DNA of 64,000 nt from Imbricaverruca yamaguchii (GCA_034440575.1 JAOTOL010001316.1:136501-200500); one strand, 5' to 3'. Positions 24,681 to 37,630 are shown, counted from the first letter of the stretch. The notes: a model not told the origin generated them from the sequence alone. Program-made: numbers and translations.

Positions 24681-24964
24681 TTCACGTCCAGTCGCCAGTT
24701 ACTAGAGTTCACATCAATTCACCAGTGATTAAAATAATTCACGTCCAGTCACCAGAGCGACGTGACTATCAACGGTGAAAGCCGACTATTGACTATTTTT
24801 ATTGACTATTGACTATTTTTACTATTGTGACTATTTTTAGCTGGTGTCTTAAAGTATGTCAGATAATAAATACTGGCCTGATGACATAAACAAATGGATC
24901 GCGGTGACCAGGAAGAAGTACGTGCGTGCGTACGTGTGTACGTGCCTATGTGTTTGCGCATGTG

Positions 24965-25256
24965 TGAGAAGAGAGTGATGAAGTGGAAGTGGAAGCAAAA
25001 TTGGAAGCGAAAGGGGAAGGGGAGTTGGAAATTGGAAAGAGAGGGGAAGTGAGGGAATGGAGAGGAAGCGGGAGGGAGGGAGGAGAGGGTCAGAGACAGA
25101 GGGGAAAGAAGACCTGCTTGAGTTAGAGAAAGAGGGAAATAGGAAGGACAGAGATATGGAAGAGCAAGAAGAGAGATAGGGTGAGCGAAATGTGAAAATC
25201 GAGAGAAATGAAGAAAAGGAGGATGAGAGAGAAGGGAAATGAGCGGATATAAAGGT
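24965..25256. repeat. Purine-rich (GA) tract
   Basis: About 290 bp almost free of pyrimidines on the plus strand (GAAGTGGAAGTGGAAG, GGGAGGGAGGGAGGAGAGGG). Such mirror-prone polypurine DNA can form triplex (H-DNA). The L/S/F/P-rich 180-aa minus frame at 24806-25348 is an artefact. Confidence 0.75.
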
Positions 25257-25260
25257 ATAG

Positions 25261-26909
25261 TGGATAGGCCAAGGGATAGATGATATGCTGACATATACAT
25301 TTCGGGTTTGGACAATGCATGGTTTGGCAGCTCGAGGCTGACTAGCATATAAAAGACAACTTCATGAGGTTCAATGCTAAATTCTCAAGACAGCTGTGGT
25401 AGGACAGCAGACCCCATGTACTGAAGATGCGGTGCCACCCATCTCCAAGTATAGAAACGGCACCACTGAACGAAGGGAAATGAAACAATTAAGGGGCGGG
25501 AGAGGAGCCAGGTGCGTGGCTGAACTTCGAAGACTGCTAGGGAATGGGCATCGGGCATAAGAAAAGAACAGAAAATGGGGAAATCGAACGGAATAGGATA
25601 ATAGTAGGAGGTCATGGAGTAAGTGAACAGCACCGGCTAAGGCGTTGTATTATCAGAGCCTTTTCTTGTCCATGCAGGGCCGCCATAATTCTGTCCGCCA
25701 GCTGTGTGCGCTACATGTTGCCCGTAGCACGTCTCCCTGAATGTATAACGAGGAGGGATCCAAGCAAACTCCGCCTCTCCAGAGCTGAAAGTGTCTTAAA
25801 ATGCTTCCTGACACCTTCAGTTAACCTTCCCACATTCCACCACCAAATGCAATAACTGCAATAATTAAAACGTTGAAATTACCTGGTCTGCGACAAGTGC
25901 ATGTCGGGATCAGTAGAGCGAATAATTCAACTAAGCTCAATAGCACATGCCATTAATTCCATCTTATCATATTCCAGAGGAACTGAGAGCAGAACATCAC
26001 ACGCAACAATCGCACCCATAACTTCAAGCACTGGACTATTCAACCGCTACACCAGATGGAATTCTCGAAATTCGAAAACCTAGCCCAATACATAATGATG
26101 TAGGGGTACAGTGGACGGGTCATAGACATACAAACTAATATACACCACTCTCAAGGGATAAAGGTACACATCAGGGTTTGTTCCGTAGTGTTAGAGTATG
26201 TCGTTGCAATGCTATAGACCTGTCAGAGGAGCTGCGGTGGGGTTGAAACGAGGCAGACGACAAACGCGATTTCGTTCGTTAGTTGAAAAAGACGCGGCTT
26301 CAGCTTGGATGTAGCTATGTCAATGTCAAACATTGCTGTTGCAATCACAGCTGTATTTATCCGAATAAGTACACCTTGTTGGGTGCGCAGCGAACAAAGC
26401 CTTTGCGTTGTCATGTTAGCAACATATATGATAAAACATAACAGTGCATGGCAATGTGCAAGGCAAAGAGTGACATTTTGCAGGACGGCCTGCGCGCTTA
26501 TTCCGAGCATTCATTTCATGTGAGTAGGCTTCTGAATGATGCATACCAGGTATTATCTGGTATCTTCGTTCATCTCCTAGACATGCATAAACATGCCTCC
26601 TGTCAAGATTCTTGCAATGCCCACCAGTCACCAAATCCCCCAATAAAACACCCACCGGCAGCACAAAGCTGCATGCTGCACATCACTGCATGCAAAACTA
26701 GGACGATGTAGAACAACCAATCCGGTTGTACTTCAACTTGCATGACATTCTTGCGCGAAACAACTGCGTACCTATTATGTTCTCACACTTGGTTCTATGC
26801 CACCAGTGATTTTTGAGACATGCCAGTACGCTATGCGCTTGCAGAATACACTGCACATTTAAGGAAGTCAATTCGCAAATGTATCATGTCAATGGATAAT
26901 GTCAGTATG
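25261..26909. other. No gene seen
   Basis: Frames up to 103 aa (25544-25855 plus) show no recognised domain. No repeats obvious by eye. Confidence 0.45.
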
Positions 26910-27700
26910 CATGGGTGTAACCACGGTTTAAAAATCGGGAACGGGGAAAAACCAGGGACGCCGTAAGCTTGGACAGGAAAAATAGGTAGCCCTGTCTCCT
27001 GACAGCCCCCCCCCTGAAAAAAAAAAATATCAGGAATTCAGCAACTTCCCTTTCAATATCGGATTTTCAGCAATGAGCAATGTCTTATTCAATGTCACCG
27101 TTGCCCTCTTGTAGGAAGAGAAACAAAATATTGACCGATAGTTTTATTGAAGTAAAGATTGACATACAAATATCCATTATCATGCTTTCCTGTTTTACGG
27201 GGACACATTTCGATGCATGCAATAACAACCAGGGCGAATAAAGGGTGTGGCACTGGGAGCACGTGCGCCTTCGTGAAAGGTTGCATCCTTCAGGCTGGGA
27301 AAAGACGCCCTTCTAAAAAGGTTCCAGCGTACCAGCTCGAATTTTTCAGTCATAAACGCCCCTATGAACGAAAAAGGCACCCTCGGAAGGAAACGCTCCC
27401 CTTCGGGAAGGGCCGAGTGCATCCCACTCCTCGAATTTTGCAGCCATAGGCGGTGCCTGAGCAGTGGCGCCGCTCCAAAGAAATGGCGCCCCTCCAGACA
27501 AGTACCCCCATAGCAATTCCTGGAGTCACCTCTGATTATAACATTGCTCTCTCGTGGTTATGAAATCCGGCTGGTTATAAAATTGTGCGCATTGACGTGT
27601 GGCTTCTCTTCCAAAGTTGACAGCTTCCGTTGAACCATTAAGAAGAACGCGGACGATTTAAAAAAGACCCACATTTGACATGTCCAGAACAGCAGTGTAA
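26910..27700 (+). repeat. Dispersed repeat R2, plus-strand copy (about 0.8 kb)
   Basis: Matches the reverse complement of about 42390-43245 in the same order: GGTGTAACCACGGTTT, then GGAAGAGAAACAAAATATTG, then CATGCTTTCCTGTTTTACGG, then CATTTCGATGCA, GGGTGTGGCACTGG, CTCGAATTTT, and near the end TCCGTTGAACCATTA followed by AAGAACGCGGA. The interior is bounded by GGGTG.GGCACTG and a GGAATTGCTATGGGG-type word, reminiscent of DNA-transposon edges. No protein. Confidence 0.7.
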
Positions 27701-27904
27701 ATTAAAAACCAGTGATGAGAGCGCCGTCCGAGCAGGTTATGAGGAGACTTCTCAGGGGAGCTCCTAGTCATATAGAATATGAGCGGCTGCTATCACATCT
27801 GCTGCAAACAAAAACAGATTTGATCCTCCGATTCCGATTACACTCAATCATTACACATAGCATAGCGAGCCTTCGATACCCTTGACATTATTTATATATT
27901 TCAA

Positions 27905-28435
27905 CATTCTGATACCGTACGGCGAGCCATGTTGAATGAGAACCACATAACGCAATTTGAAGCCATAGCGACGAAACGCGAGTTCATCGAAGAATTGAAT
28001 GAAACCTTTGATCCTGACATGTCCCGGTTCGAAATGTTACTCGAGTGTCTACCACTGGTTATTGCTTGATGCAAGATTTGGATGGGTTTGAGCGAAAATG
28101 AAAACAAAATGAAGTGGCCGGAATGATCAGCTTGGCCTTCACCCTTGAAAAAAAATTGATTGTTTAACTTTCTGATACCGCATATCTAGCCACGTCTAAT
28201 GACGCCCATGTCATGCAAATTGAAGCGATAGCAACCGAACCTTGCATTCGGTCGATGCCGCTTCAATGTCGCCATCTAATAAATCAAGCTAACCTTCGAC
28301 CTAGAAGGTTGACCTTGACATGTGTCGGTTTGAAATATTATGCAATGTTTCACCACAGGCTTAATATCAGATTTGGTCAGGTTTGGGCGAAAACGGAAAA
28401 AATGGAAGACAACCTAAGAAACCGGTTTGCGTTGG
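27905..28435 (+). repeat. Satellite dimer, about 263-bp unit (R3)
   Basis: CTGATACCG at 27909 and 28172 marks two units. Each carries in order CAATTTGAAGC/CAAATTGAAGC, ATAGC.AC.GAA, GACATGT..CGGTT.GAAAT, and GGGTTTGAGCGAAAA/GGTTTGGGCGAAAA. Two related units lie in reverse orientation at 41350-41760. Confidence 0.75.
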
Positions 28436-31129
28436 ATCTCCACCGTTAAAGTGGTCACGTGAGACCAATGTAGTTGCTTCCAGCGTATTCAGCGCAGGCA
28501 GAAGCACTTGTAATTGATTCGAACGATCATAAACCCATCGCTGAATGCTGATGGCAATACAAATACGCCCCTGACGAACACGTCGCTAAATACGAATACG
28601 ACGTTAACTTAACGTGTTCGTTTAAGGCTACCCATGACTTCTATCCATGGTCTTGAAGATACCCAAAAACACCTAGTGTCACGTTTGTTCAAGATATATC
28701 AATATATGCGCAGGGGAATGCAACCTAAGACTATAAAGTCTTGCGATGATGCAAATTAGTTTCCTCGCAAGGCACGCTTTTCTACTCAAGCGAAAACACA
28801 ATTATGGTCCAGGTGCATATTATTCAAGAATGGTTTGGAAGCGGAAATTGTTAACGTTTTTTATTTACCATTCGGATATTGTGTGACGACAGATAGCCTA
28901 TTAAGTTCGTCGATTGGCTAGATCGGCTTTTAGCATTGTTGGTGATTCTTTTGCATACATATTTCCAATGTATAAATGATGAAGTATAATTTTGCGACCA
29001 TCATACTCAGTTAGGTGAGGCTTGACGGGGGGGGGGGACATGGAAAAAATTGAGAGGTCAAATCGCCACTTTTAATTTATTTATGCGGTGGACTCCCCCC
29101 CCCCAGTGATTACACCTATGCCAGCATGACTGGACTACTTACCGCGTAGTTAAATATGCCAACTTCCTCATTTTGAACACCAAGCAACACGTCAGTGGGG
29201 CCGCTGGTGCCTGTATATGTAGTTGCATGTTGTACTGGATGCGATAATACTAAGTGCATGCAGTAGAATCAAGGTAATGAGTGGAAGAGTGCACGTGTAC
29301 ACTTGAGTACATGGTTGCTTTTCACCGCACCATGAATCACCGCAACCTTAGGTTCGGGAAGGTCGATACATGCAAGCCACCATATGCAAGGCAAGTACAT
29401 ATTCTGAACTCTTAGAAAAGTCAAATGTCAAGGGAGGCTTCTGATGGCGTGTACCGTGAACATCAGCGGCGCTGACGGAATAGTCGGGCTGAGCCGACGC
29501 TACGGCCCAGTCAGAAGGCCGCATTTTGAGCAGTGTCTTTGCAAGGAGCGCCGTTTCATAGGATACGTTACCGATCCCGTCCTTCAGATTGTGAGAGTGA
29601 CAGCGCTCCGGCCTGGAGTTGTGACGGCCACCGACAACACCAGGCATTTTGACATGGATCAAATGTTCCCCCTGAGTACCGTCTGTGTCTAGAATCGGCT
29701 GATATTTCAACCTTCTATTTACAGCTAGTGGGACTTGTGGCTTGAACTCTTGATGTCACATTTGCATACATTGCAACGTTCTATGTTCAAATTGAGAGCA
29801 GATGGCGCCAGGACCGTAATCCCCACTCTGATTGGCTTACGCTTTGAGACGCCCAAGCTGCACTTCAGGCTTCAGTGGATAGCGGATTAAGTACGGCTAA
29901 ACCCACTCCAAACGGGCGGGAGCATGGCGCGGAGAGACCTCCCAGAGAGATCACGCCGTGTCGCACGCCAAGGAACGGAATTGAGCAGGAATGGCTACTC
30001 GTGCCCGATACACGTCACTTCTCGTCGCCGCGCCATGCGGCACACCTGCATCACGTGGGGGGAAATGGAAGCTACTGAGGGGGTGCTCCAGCTTCCCTAA
30101 CCCCACCCCACCCGCTCGCAGCTCAACCCCTTCCCCAATTTGGCAGACCTCCCCACACCTAATTTTGAAAGTCAAGCTCATGCAAAATTCAATAAATGTA
30201 CACATCAAAGAAACTAGCATGAACGGTCAAAATGCAACATGCAATGTTTGAGCAATGTCTATATGAAAAACCACAGATAAATGCCACTCAGCCAAGCACA
30301 CATAGATATCAGTATCTATGAACTCATGTTTTCAAGTCAGATAAATGAGATTGATGAACACCTGGCAGCGTGTTGAAAAACAGGGTTATGAGCATCCTGA
30401 AAAACACGTGTTTGCGGGGCAACCCTTACACATACATCAGTATATCACAAATGATGTAATATGTCTGCATGACACCACAAGAAGCACTATCCAATGACGA
30501 AGGTGCAGCTTTGGACAGTTGACTGCATGACCACATGACGGCGCCATGTTTGGTGTTGTCTTGGGGTTATTGCTCAGTCAAGAAAAATGTGGGCGATTAG
30601 GTAATCGGATTACCTACGCGGTCCATCCAACTTACAAGGCACTTCAGATATATAGTCAATGAAGACTTATAACTTCAGACATCATGACAAAATGGAAACG
30701 GAAGCACCGCACGTTCCCAATTGGATCTCGGGACACACCGGATCAAACTAAATGCATAGTCAATGCGTATATCCGGTTCAGTTCATGGGTATCACAACAT
30801 TTGAGCTTCTTCACGCAGCCTATTCTTGGACTGTTAAAAACAGTCTCCGCAGTATGGGTCTGTTTGAGCATAGTTCCTGAGAGTCCTATGGCGCTTAACT
30901 ATTCCACTAACCTTTATCAACACTTCACCATTGAGCTAAAACTTCAATTTTACTTCGCTTTTCGAATATTTGGATCTAAAAAAGTTATGTCATATTAGTT
31001 ACCTCGTTCAGTTATGCCATAATCCGCATCCGCGGATTATGGTATAAAGATTCGCAGTCTACTAAAACGCACAGGTCTACATACGAAGTCTCAATCCAAT
31101 TCTCCGAAACCAGCGGACATAGAAGTCAC
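28436..31129. other. No supported gene in 2.7 kb
   Basis: Contains a G12 run at 29027-29038 and a C10 run near 29096-29105 that could pair. A 120-aa minus frame (29348-29710) overlaps an 82-aa plus frame; neither is recognised. A 104-aa plus frame (30684-30998) is unassigned. A perfect hairpin lies at 31017-31042. Confidence 0.45.
31017..31042. repeat. Perfect 11-bp inverted repeat, 4-nt loop
   Basis: CCATAATCCGC (31017-31027), loop ATCC, GCGGATTATGG (31032-31042). Confidence 0.88.
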
Positions 31130-33000
31130 CACGGATGGAGGGAGTCTGCCTGCGGGCAGCAGCCTGCAGCAGCGGAACTTTCACCAAAATATCGTCCAGC
31201 GGCCCCAAGAAATGACGCAGGGAGCTCCACAAAGATGGACCGGGCCCATACAATTAAATCTGGAGCCTCCAAAGGTGGGATCGTTGCCACTGGAATTCAC
31301 ATTGAAGGCCTAAAAAGTCACGCCGAGGCCCTTGGAAATGACGCTGGGCCCTAAGAAGACGCCGGGTCTCTGAAAATCAGGATAGGGCCAAAACGATTGG
31401 GTCGTGGACCCTGAAAATTATGCTGGGTCGCCCAAATAGTTGGACCGGGGCCCCTGGAAATCACGCTTAGGGCCGAAAAGATCAGGCTCAGCACCTAAAA
31501 ATTGCGCCGAGTTTCCAAAAAGTCGGACCAGGGCTCTTTAACACTTGGGCCTTCAAGATTTCGCTCCTGAGCCACTGAAGTCAGGCAGGGGACCCAAAAC
31601 GTAGTGCCCGGGGTCTTTAAAATCTCGAAGGGGACCGCAAAAGTTTGGGCCACTGAAAATCACGCTCAGCCTGGGGTACCAAAAGGTCGCGCCCGGGCCC
31701 CTGGAAGCCACGATAGGGATCAACAGGTCGCACCGAGCCCCGAAGGTCTCATCAGGACTTACTCTGGGGTCCAACAATGACGTCAAAAGTCTTCGAAACA
31801 TGTCGAGCCCCCAAAACACGCATCGAGGCCGCTAAAACTCGCGACGGGAACCCAACAAATGACATGAGATCCCCCCAAAAAGTTGCGTCACTGCCTATGT
31901 AAATCACACTGGCAGTCAAGAGTTAGCAGCCGGAGCCCCAAACGTCGCGGCTCGCTTCCCAAAAATCCATTCCTACCCGGAATGTCACTCTGGTGCTAGA
32001 AAAACTGCGTCAAATACCCCCTCCCCCCCCCACCCAAAAAAAAAAAAAAAAAAACGTTTCTCACCCTGGAAAAGAGACTTGTTGGGGCTTCGAAAACAGA
32101 ACGGCACGGGGCGCCAGGATAATTGTACCGGGGTACAAAATTCTCGCTGCGGGGGTTGCAAAAACAGAACCATATCCCCACAAAAATCACAATAGGAATA
32201 GATCCGAGCACCGGAAAATTCAGAACAAGTCCCCCAAAAAAATGTTCCAAGAGCTTTTCTATTCTAACGGATACCATCGGCTGAAAAAATAAATGCACTC
32301 GCTGAGCAGCTGCAGTGGTGTATCAAAGAAGTAAATGCCCCCCTGTTCTGAATGGGTGGCCTCCTAAGAATCGCGTCAAGGTCCTACAAAATCGTGCTGG
32401 CGATTTTGTGGTATTATTAATTATATTATGCTGCATAATTTATATAGTTTTGCATAACCGCATCTGGACTCATTTATCGTGGAGGGCCCCACATTTAATA
32501 CAGCGGGCACTAAAAGTCTAAAGTTGAATCCATACCAAGTATAACGGGTCCCGCAAACTCGCCCCAAATCCAAAAAAATGCTGTGATCGGGCCCAAAAAT
32601 TTCCGTCGGTAGTCCCAAAAATTCGAATCGGAGTATCAAATCAAGAATTACCGTAGAGCTCACCAAAGTTACCGTACGAATGCAAAAATCTCATCGGAAC
32701 TTGACGATGTCAAGCCATCCAAAATAAGGAGGGATACAAAAAAATAAGTCTCTGAGACATGGAAATCGCTCCAGAGCCCCAAATATACCACCAAGTGCCT
32801 TCAAAAATCGCGAACTGCCTGGAAAAAAGCATACCAGGTCTCGAGAAATCGCGGAGGGAGATAAAAATATGGCGCCGGGACCCCCCCCTCAAAAAAAAAA
32901 AAAACAGGCCGAAACTCGGAACTTCAAAATTCTGACCACGGGAATCGAAAGCATGTTGACGGTGGCCCAAGTGGTGCACGTAACTTCGTAAATTCAAATT
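31130..33000 (+). repeat. Degenerate tandem array (GGGCCC..AAAATCACGC type)
   Basis: About 1.9 kb of diverged units roughly 30-38 bp long, built around GGGCCCCTGGAAATCACGCT or GGGTCC.CAAAA.TCGC; clearest at 31240-31760. A runs of 20 and 14 at about 32035-32055 and 32889-32905 interrupt it. No coding capacity is supported. Confidence 0.6.
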
Positions 33001-33524
33001 CGATCATGGGAATGTAAAACGAGGAATTCTGACATCAATATGCAAACGTATATATGTTTTCGTGGTGTGAAGTCCAAAAACCAAAGAAAAAGAACTGACT
33101 TCGTTGACTACTTTCTTCAAACATAATTATTAAAGATGGTTATCAATAATCAGGCGCCAATACAGAATGGCGCGGCTGCGTCATTCGTAAATTTCTCCTT
33201 GTGAGCCGCCAATGGATTCGATGAAGTAACAGCGATTGGAAACGTGCGTTCATCTGTAATTATACGTCATGTAATTGTGCGTAGCAGGGCAATTTAAGGT
33301 CCATTAGAGTCCTGGTCATGGTTAGTAAAACAAATTGGTTGAAGATTTCCAACATCCAGAACATCATCTTGTTATGAAAACCGTCACCTCTTTTTCTAGC
33401 GAGAGTTGAGCCACACGTGAGCCATGCGCTAGGTAGAATTCAAACCTATTTCTGTCACGAAAAAAGTACAAAGATAATCCACATGAAATACATGTCAGAC
33501 AGCTTTATGCATGTTTTCCCTGCG
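33001..33524. other. No gene seen
   Basis: Short spacer of ordinary composition between the degenerate array and the next minisatellite. Confidence 0.5.
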
Positions 33525-33725
33525 CGGCCGCACGAACGTGCCTCCATGGAGCGGTCGCACGAGCTCGCCTCTGCCATGGTTAATTGAGCCGTGATCTCCC
33601 TCGCCTCTACTGTGATAGCAGGCCCATATCTGCACCGTACAGTCGTTGGAGCGCACCTTCACAGAGCGGTCGCAGGAGCGCGCCTCAACCACGCAGTCGC
33701 AGGAGCGCGCCTCCACAAAACGACC
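33525..33725. repeat. Diverged minisatellite, about 29-bp unit
   Basis: GAGCGGTCGCACGAGCTCGCCTC, GAGCGGTCGCAGGAGCGCGCCTC and GCAGTCGCAGGAGCGCGCCTC-type units; the last three (33660-33720) are most alike. Confidence 0.7.
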
Positions 33726-33734
33726 TCTGGAGCT

Positions 33735-34247
33735 AGTTTTTTTAAAATAAAAATATGTCCGAACTTACGAGCAAATAATGCATTTGTGTCAAGGATGACG
33801 GCAGAAGCATGGTAAGGTCCTGTCTTATAATGCCAAAGTCCACGTCTAGTTTTTACAATATTTCCAAGATATTGGCACTATTAAGAGTACTAAAGAGTTG
33901 TAGCATTACAGCATACAATTGTTTTTTCCTCATTTGGTTTCAACGTCTGGGGAAATATTTTATCTCTGCTAAAAAATACGGCAAGACCATGATAAGCTCT
34001 CAACTTGTGGCAACTAAGTCCACATCTGATTTTCGTCATATCCCGAAGATTTTTCCTACTTTTAGGTAGTCAAACATATGCGCTATTATCCGGCACAGTG
34101 AGTTTTTAAAATAATTTATCTAGCCTTCAAATACCTGATTTGTGTCAATCAACATGACAAAAACAAGATAACCTCGGTCCTGTAACGCCCAAGTCCGTAT
34201 CTGACTTCGACAACATCCAAAAGATCTTACTATTGTTAGATAGCCAA

Positions 34248-34342
<95 letters not shown>

Positions 34343-34560
34343 TAGATAGATGTATTACCCGGAAAGGTGATTGTTTGAATTATGCCTGTGGCTTTCAAGT
34401 AAATAACGGGTTTGTGGCAACCAACGCGATAAAGCACATGGTGACATGGGTCTTGTAGTGCCCAAATCTGCATCATTTTTGACCGTATCCGGAAGATTTT
34501 AGCACTACTAGATAGCTAAATGGGTATGACTTAACCCAGTGCCATGCGTTTTTTGTGCGT
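33735..34560. repeat. Satellite, about 180-bp unit, four copies, with a TA expansion inside
   Basis: Anchor word AAGTCC[A/G] at 33836, 34016 and 34191, and AAATCTGCA at 34464. Each unit carries in order TTTGTGTC/TTTGTGGC, a TGGTAAGGTCCTG-like word, the anchor, a CCGAAGAT/CCAAAAGAT/CCGGAAGAT word, then CTACT.TTAG.TAG. Steps are 180 and 175 bp. The third step is longer because a (TA)n run at 34250-34340 sits in that unit. Confidence 0.72.
34250..34352. repeat. (TA)n followed by (GATA)3
   Basis: About 45 TA dinucleotides, then GATAGATAGATG. Confidence 0.97.
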
Positions 34561-34628
34561 TAATCTATATCTTAACTTTTGAGCAAACATCGGTGCGATG
34601 TCAACAAACACGCAAAGCCAGGCTAAGA

Positions 34629-34800
34629 GTATCACACCGACAACAGACAGCATCACCAGGCGCACCACAGGAGTATCACACCGACCACAGACAGCATCAC
34701 CAGGCAACCGCAGGAGTATCACACCGACCACAGACAGCATCATCACTAGGCATAGCACACCGTGAACATCACACCGACCACACACGGCGTCACCAGAGGT
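34629..34800. repeat. Minisatellite, 43-44-bp unit, locus 1
   Basis: GTATCACACCGAC recurs at 34629, 34673 and about 34716, then ACATCACACCGAC near 34767. The array ends ...GGCGTCACCAGAGGTG then AAAAAGCCGG. The same unit and ending are seen at 37555-37630. Confidence 0.85.
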
Positions 34801-37554
34801 GAAAAAGCCGGCTACTCGGCCACGAGCGTGGGTGACAGATAGTTGAAAAATATCTCCAGTTATGGTGACAACTTACGGTACCTATTATCATTGTGTATGG
34901 GTTGTATTTATCATCAGGCCGTTTTGCCTCTTAACATGCCCAATTTGTATTTTCTAACCATCCAGACATATACTTCCTCATCTTGTTTCAGTGCATGCAT
35001 CAGAAGCGTACAGAAACAATTTAGTAGCTATGATCGAGGGGACAGGGGGGGGGGGGCTGAAAAAAACTCGGCCACTCGTGGTAAAGCCCATATGTTTTGA
35101 CATTGACGTGGTAAGCCTGTCACCTACGAACTGTTCCGTCCCCGTCCAGAGATTGAGCCCGACACAACAGTTCCGTTTTCCAGCGCAGTTTGTGGCGTGT
35201 GGCACGGCTCCCATCACAGGTACTGATATATGGCTGACATCACGTGAAAGCTCCAAATGTTGGCTATCCGTTGGGTACAATTTCGTTGCGGTCGGGTCAA
35301 CGTGTTGTGCGTGCGCGTCACCGGATTCCTGAGAGAACGGGTGTCCGCTGAATGACGGGTCGCCCGTAGGAATAGCATGTAAAACTGAGATTTTGCGTTC
35401 GGAACATCACTAATTTTAGCGCTCCCCATCGACCCGATTCAGACCGCAATATCTCGACAGCCAATGGATCGATTGACACCAGACTAAAACCTCAGTATTG
35501 TCACGACAATTGTCAACATCGTCGTGGCAACAGTTTCCGAAGCACCCGCCACGCGCACGCGAGGGGGTGTGGAAAGCGGAAGTGACGTTTTTTTGCGTTT
35601 TTCACGATTTTGTCTGGTTCTCGGAAAGGGCTAAACTTAGCGACATACCGCTACCTTCACATCATGGCCCATGTACCGGCTACAATTTTCCAATTGACGA
35701 TCAGTGGCTGCAGAGTGTGCGGGAGCAGTCATCGTGACACGGGCTGCACGTGTTTCAGTCCGTGAAAAAGGCTCCGCTTTCCACTGTCTCCACACCACTG
35801 TTGAATGCCAATTCGCGGAGAAAGTTGTACGTGCGGATAGCCACACTCTTTGTGATGCTCACAGCTCCTTCGGATTTTATCCATCGCAAATACTTTTGTT
35901 ACAGTCGTCGATGCCCGCAACCATTACCAGGCGTCACTTTCGGCAAGCTCCAACGGCAGCGGGGCGGGACAGTATCCTGTCACCGTCCAGAGATTGAATC
36001 CGACGCAGTAGTTCCGTTTTCCGGCGCAGTTTGTTTTCAAAGCTGGTTTCAGTGTGTACGTATCTACCTAATAAGTACCAAGGCGCTGTTGAAGCTGAAC
36101 TTGTGTATGTTTGCGTAGGTGGTGTTTCGTCTTTGAGAGTCAGGACAAGTATTGGAAACATGGTCTTGTCTTTGATGTTGGCCGCCCAAAATAGATTTTA
36201 TCTCCACTCCATTTTTTCAAAAGACGAATAGAGTCTGACAATGACTGCAATCTCCTTGATGTTTGGTCATGGCCATTGGAACATGGAAACACGGAGCATG
36301 ACCGTGAAAAGTGCGAAAATAGTTTTTTGATGACAGAAACAAATCAGATCATTCTCCATCGTGGAATGCCACACAGTTTTCCTCTCATAATCCAAGATTC
36401 AGATAAAAAGAAAAGTCCTCAAAGTCCTCTGCTTTATATCAACATGTAAGGCCACATAATTTTCCTCTCCGATTCCAGAATTCAAAGACATAAAACCAAC
36501 CCTGGTCATACCTAACTAAAGTGGCAGTGTTCTCAGTTTCTCAGTTTGACACTTTTCTCGTTTCTCAGTCTAACATGTCTAACATATTATTTCAACCATT
36601 TTGCCACACTGCAGACTTCTGTAATCCTTATCATGAAAAAAATGTTTTGGTTCCCCTGATATGAGCCTTATTTTAATGATTTAATCTGGTCACTTCAATG
36701 GGTTTTATATATTTGTGTCAGGGCCCACGCTTTGTCATAAGCAGAACTTGTTGCATTGACCAAAAGGTTTAAAAAAAATTACTCGTAACTAATGCAAAAT
36801 ATGACATATGACACTCTGCCCTTGACATTGGTGCTACATTGACTTCCTTATTGGACAAGGGAATTCAATTTGCATTGGTGAATTTCATTTTCAATGAATG
36901 ATTGGATTTTGAGGAAACCTTGTAATACTTTGTTTATTAGCATGATTGTGATGATGTGACCACTGGCTCCCCTCAGACGTGCTTATTTTTAGTTAGAAAG
37001 CAAAATAACGTGCTACTATTGTTTCATACCAAAAATTGCCTGGCCTGGTTTACCCAACCTCATTTTAAGTTGTTTCCTCAATATAGGCACAATTTGTGTG
37101 TTCAATAATACAAATGTTAAGAAACCTAACCTGGCCTTATCTTTTTTCAAAGGAAAATCGTATTTTTCTCTCACATAAATTCAGCATATTTTCACAATAA
37201 AAGCTAGCATAACCTGTGGTTTTGCTTTGCTAAGTAAAATGCGTGCACAACATATTGTGAGCACATTAAACCACAATAATACGCACCATATATGGACATT
37301 GATGGATACCCCCATAGAAGCAAGATTAGCTTATAGGGTGTGCTGTAATTTGACATATTATGTAATAATTGAAGATCGTATATACTTAAACAAATTAGTG
37401 ATCATGAATGGACTAAAGCGTTCATCTTTGTTCCATTTCAGCGGCATGGTCGATATTTCGCACCCACACACATGCATGCGGGTCTTAATACGAGCTATGA
37501 ACATGTGACAGCCTGGTGATGTTCGATATTCTGTAGGTGACAGGCTGGACACTT
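34801..37554. other. No supported gene; contains one direct repeat pair
   Basis: Frames of 97-122 aa (35704-36118) overlap on both strands and are unrecognised. A near-identical pair lies at 35140-35194 and 35982-36034 (shared CCGTCCAGAGATTGA and GTTCCGTTTTCC). 36040-37500 is AT-rich and featureless. Confidence 0.45.
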
Positions 37555-37630
37555 TTTTCACACCGACCACAGATGGCACATAAGTATCACGCCGACCACA
37601 AATGGCGTCTCCAGAGGTCAGAACGCCGCC
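37555..37630. repeat. 43-44-bp minisatellite, locus 2 (short)
   Basis: Two partial units: CACACCGACCACAGATGG, AAGTATCACGCCGACCACAAATGG, then GCGTCTCCAGAGGTCAGAACGCCG. This is the same ending as locus 1. Confidence 0.7.

Noticed and set aside
30684..30998. 104-aa plus frame vaguely like the post-RT region of Ty3/gypsy elements
   Set aside because: Similarity is limited to a few hydrophobic positions; no protease, RT or LTR found nearby.
35704..36118. Possible THAP-like or zinc-finger exon (97-122 aa frames)
   Set aside because: Cys/His spacing does not fit the C2CH pattern and the two best frames conflict.
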